Source of the DNA: an uncultured bacterium
GTDB taxonomy: Bacteria; Bacillota; Clostridia; Oscillospirales; Oscillospiraceae
Assembly (NCBI GenBank): GCA_905215665.1
Contig: CAJMQR010000057.1
Coordinates: 1 to 7,495 of the forward strand
DNA length: 7,495 bases
Direction: 5' to 3'
Below the pieces are notes generated by a model. That model searched no databases and was not told the DNA's origin. It worked only from the letters and a program-made list of their open reading frames with translations. Position 1 is the first letter of the stretch; each line of letters begins with the position of its first letter. Both the position numbers and the translations under genes were made by a program. Shown here in pieces: positions 5,512 through 7,495 of the stretch.

Positions 5512-6960
5512 ATGAAATTGCAGGCATTGCTGGAAGGAATCCCGGTTTCCGTCCTTCATGCGCCGGCGGAGTTGGAAATCAGCGGTGTGAGCTACGATTC
5601 GCGTACGACCCGGCCGGGCGACCTGTTTGTCGCGATTCCCGGCTACGCCGCGGACGGCCACCGTTTTATTCCGATGGCGCTTGAGCGCGGCGCGGCGGCG
5701 GTGCTCTGCGAACACTCCATGCCGGAAGCGGCGCCATGGGTGCAGGTACCCTCGGCACGGACGGCGCTGGCACAGCTCGGCGCCAACTGGTACGGGCACC
5801 CGGCGGACGCCATGCAGATGATCGGCGTGACCGGTACCAACGGCAAGACCTCTGTCACCTGCCTTGTGAAGGAAATGCTTGAAGCCTGCTGCGGTGCAAA
5901 GGTGGGCCTTATCGGGACCATCCGGAACATGATCGGCAGCGAAGAACTCGAGACGGAGCGCACCACGCCGGAAAGCTTTGCCCTGCAGGGACTTTTGGCG
6001 CGGATGCGAGATGCCGGATGCACGCATGTGGTGATGGAGGTATCCTCCCACGCGCTGGCACTGCACCGGGTGGAGGGAATTCGCTTTCAGGTCGGGGCGT
6101 TTACCAATCTGACGGAGGATCATCTGGACTTCCATAAGACCATGGAGGAATACCGCAAAGCAAAGGCAAAACTCTTCCGCGCCTGTGAGCAGGGCGTGTT
6201 CAACGCGGATGATCCGGCGGCGGAACAAATGATCGCAGAAGCAACGTGCGGCGTTCATACCGTCGGGACAAAAAATGCGATGCTTTGCGGCGAAGAAATC
6301 GAGCTGGCCTCCGACCATATCTCAATGCTGGTTCGGGAGGGGGAAGAGACGGCGCAGGTGCGCGTCGGAATTCCCGGACGCTTCACGGTCAGCAACGCGC
6401 TTGTCGCGCTCGGGATTGTACGGCAGCTCGGTATTCCGCTGCGGAAGGCTGCGGAGGCGCTGGGTACCGCAAAGGGCGTCAGGGGACGCGTCGAGGTCGT
6501 TCCCACACCCGGCAAGCCCTATACCGTCCTGATCGACTACGCCCATACGCCGGACGGGCTGGAAAACCTCCTGCGTTCCGTCAAAGACTTCTGCCGCGGA
6601 CGGATCATTCTGGTTTTCGGCTGCGGCGGAGACCGGGATAAGGCCAAGCGGCCCATCATGGGCGGCATTGCGGTGAAATATGCGGATTTTGTGATCGTTA
6701 CTTCGGACAATCCACGCACGGAGAAGCCGATGGCAATCATTCAGGACATTCTTTCCGGCATAAACGGCACAAAAACGCCGTATGCTGTTGAGGAAGACCG
6801 CCGCAGGGCGATCAGAGTGGCATTGCGTTGCGCGCGAAAACATGATATGATATTATTGGCCGGGAAGGGGCATGAAACCTATCAGATTCTCGGCACCAGG
6901 AAAGTCCATCTGGATGAGCGCGAGGAGGTCGCGGCAGCGCTATGCGAAATGGAGAAATAA
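5512..6960 (+). CDS. murE: UDP-N-acetylmuramoyl-L-alanyl-D-glutamate--2,6-diaminopimelate ligase MurE
   Basis: Cytoplasmic ATP-dependent ligase adding the third residue of the peptidoglycan stem peptide to UDP-MurNAc-L-Ala-D-Glu. The 482-residue protein has normal length and the three Mur-ligase domains. N-domain (1-100) with GVSYDSRTTRPGDLFVAI (25-42); ATPase domain with P-loop GVTGTNGKTS (105-114), TTPES (151-155), MEVSSHALAL (175-184), NLTEDHLDFH (199-208) and YRKAKAKLF (214-222), in which K218 is the position of the usually carbamylated lysine; C-domain with GRVEVV (325-330), DYAHTPDGL (342-350), FGCGGDRD (369-376), SDNPRTEKP (398-406) and GKGHETYQ (451-458). The DNPR motif is known to mark meso-diaminopimelate rather than L-lysine specificity. 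AGGTG at 5501-5505, overlapping the PBP stop, lies six bases before the ATG. It is followed by murF with a 19-base overlap. Confidence 0.97.
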   Translation: MKLQALLEGIPVSVLHAPAELEISGVSYDSRTTRPGDLFVAIPGYAADGHRFIPMALERGAAAVLCEHSMPEAAPWVQVPSARTALAQLGANWYGHPADAMQMIGVTGTNGKTSVTCLVKEMLEACCGAKVGLIGTIRNMIGSEELETERTTPESFALQGLLARMRDAGCTHVVMEVSSHALALHRVEGIRFQVGAFTNLTEDHLDFHKTMEEYRKAKAKLFRACEQGVFNADDPAAEQMIAEATCGVHTVGTKNAMLCGEEIELASDHISMLVREGEETAQVRVGIPGRFTVSNALVALGIVRQLGIPLRKAAEALGTAKGVRGRVEVVPTPGKPYTVLIDYAHTPDGLENLLRSVKDFCRGRIILVFGCGGDRDKAKRPIMGGIAVKYADFVIVTSDNPRTEKPMAIIQDILSGINGTKTPYAVEEDRRRAIRVALRCARKHDMILLAGKGHETYQILGTRKVHLDEREEVAAALCEMEK

Positions 6961-7495
6961 CGCTCGGGCAGGCTGCGCAGTGGTGCGGCGGCACGGTTGC
7001 GCCAGCCTTTGCGGAACGGACGTTCCACGGCGCAAATTTTGACACCAGACGCCTGAAGCCCGGCGAACTGTTTGCGGCGCTTTCCGGCGCCCGCGACGGT
7101 CACGATTTTGTCCGGAACGCGCTGGAAAAGGGCGCGGCCGCGGTGCTGGCGTCCAAGCCGCTTGCGCCGGACGTTCCCGCGATTTATGTGAGGGACACGG
7201 TCTCCGCGCTGCAGCAGATCGCTTCGGCGTACCGCAGAACGCTGCCTCTGAAAAGCATAGGCATTACCGGCAGCGTCGGCAAGACGACGACGAAGGAAAT
7301 GATTGCCGCCGTTCTGGAGACGGCGTACCGTACCGAAAAAACGGCGGAGAATTTCAACAACGGAATCGGTTTGCCCGTGACGGTACTCAGCCTTGGAAAC
7401 GACTGCGAGGCGGCTGTACTTGAAATGGGGATGAACCATTTCGGGGAGCTGTCCGTCCTGACCCGCATCGCGCAGCCGGATTTTGCCGTCATTAC
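6942..7495 (+). CDS. murF: UDP-N-acetylmuramoyl-tripeptide--D-alanyl-D-alanine ligase MurF, N-terminal part (3' truncated by window edge)
   Basis: MurF adds D-Ala-D-Ala to UDP-MurNAc-tripeptide, the last cytoplasmic step that makes the pentapeptide later attacked by the PBP. The frame runs open from ATG 6942 to the window end, giving 184 complete codons of a protein normally about 450 residues. Visible: the N-domain with TLGQAAQWCGG (7-17), FDTRRLKPGELFAALSG (33-49), ARDGHDFVRNALEKGAAAVL (50-69); then the ATP-binding loop GITGSVGKTTTK (107-118), NFNNGIGLPVTVL (137-149) and EMGMNHFGEL (161-170), all characteristic of MurF. The start lies inside murE, with a 19-base overlap, and a GGAGG at 6924-6928 sits 13 bases upstream, so initiation is probably coupled to murE translation, much as at the mraZ-rsmH junction. 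The rest of the ATPase domain and the whole C-domain lie outside the window. Confidence 0.96.
   Translation, partial: MRNGEITLGQAAQWCGGTVAPAFAERTFHGANFDTRRLKPGELFAALSGARDGHDFVRNALEKGAAAVLASKPLAPDVPAIYVRDTVSALQQIASAYRRTLPLKSIGITGSVGKTTTKEMIAAVLETAYRTEKTAENFNNGIGLPVTVLSLGNDCEAAVLEMGMNHFGELSVLTRIAQPDFAVI

Noticed and set aside
5377..6318. 313-codon minus-strand frame opposite the PBP end and murE
   Set aside because: It is antisense to well-conserved murE motifs and crosses the PBP-murE junction; His/Arg-rich composition is typical of a shadow frame.
1..7495. CRISPR array, insertion sequence, tRNA/rRNA, phage or defence genes
   Set aside because: No spaced long repeats, terminal inverted repeats, transposase-like frames or cloverleaf folds were seen; the window is continuous core housekeeping DNA.

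Overview
The window is the promoter-proximal part of a division and cell-wall (dcw) cluster from a Gram-positive bacterium, most likely a Clostridia-class Firmicute. The gene order mraZ - rsmH - ftsL - class B PBP with PASTA repeats - murE - murF is the classic Firmicute arrangement. The coding DNA is moderately GC-rich with GC-rich third positions, and the protein style (PBP with a serine-linked PASTA tail, RsmH with a Cys-rich C-terminal segment) suggests a gut-type Oscillospirales relative. That placement below class level is inference from style, not from a search. The DNPR signature in MurE points to meso-diaminopimelate peptidoglycan.

Layout: 1-771 is the 3' part of a polytopic membrane protein of the DUF2079 type, cut by the window edge. 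It is closed by a strong intrinsic terminator (821-863). An AT- and purine-rich gap without a credible gene (864-1050) leads to a clear housekeeping promoter (1051-1079) and a ladder of TGGAG/TGAGN repeats with about 10-bp period (1090-1134) that looks like the MraZ operator. Then follow mraZ (1139-1555), rsmH (1555-2487, stop and start sharing one base), ftsL (2506-3036), an 84/96-bp gap holding a strong terminator-like hairpin (3056-3096), the class B PBP (3133-5502), murE (5512-6960) and murF (6942 to the window end, incomplete, overlapping murE by 19 bases).

Together the genes make a regulator of the operon (MraZ), a 16S rRNA methyltransferase (RsmH), a divisome scaffold protein (FtsL) with its septal transpeptidase (PBP), and two consecutive cytoplasmic ligases (MurE, MurF) that complete the UDP-MurNAc-pentapeptide used by the transpeptidase. 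The promoter and operator suggest MraZ autoregulation; the hairpin between ftsL and the PBP gene may lower expression of the downstream half.

I looked for an undescribed system and did not find one. The window is core housekeeping DNA. The points worth a second look are regulatory (operator architecture overlapping the ribosome binding site, the internal terminator-like hairpin) and a few lineage-type protein features (an insertion just before the PBP active-site serine, an extended FtsL tail).
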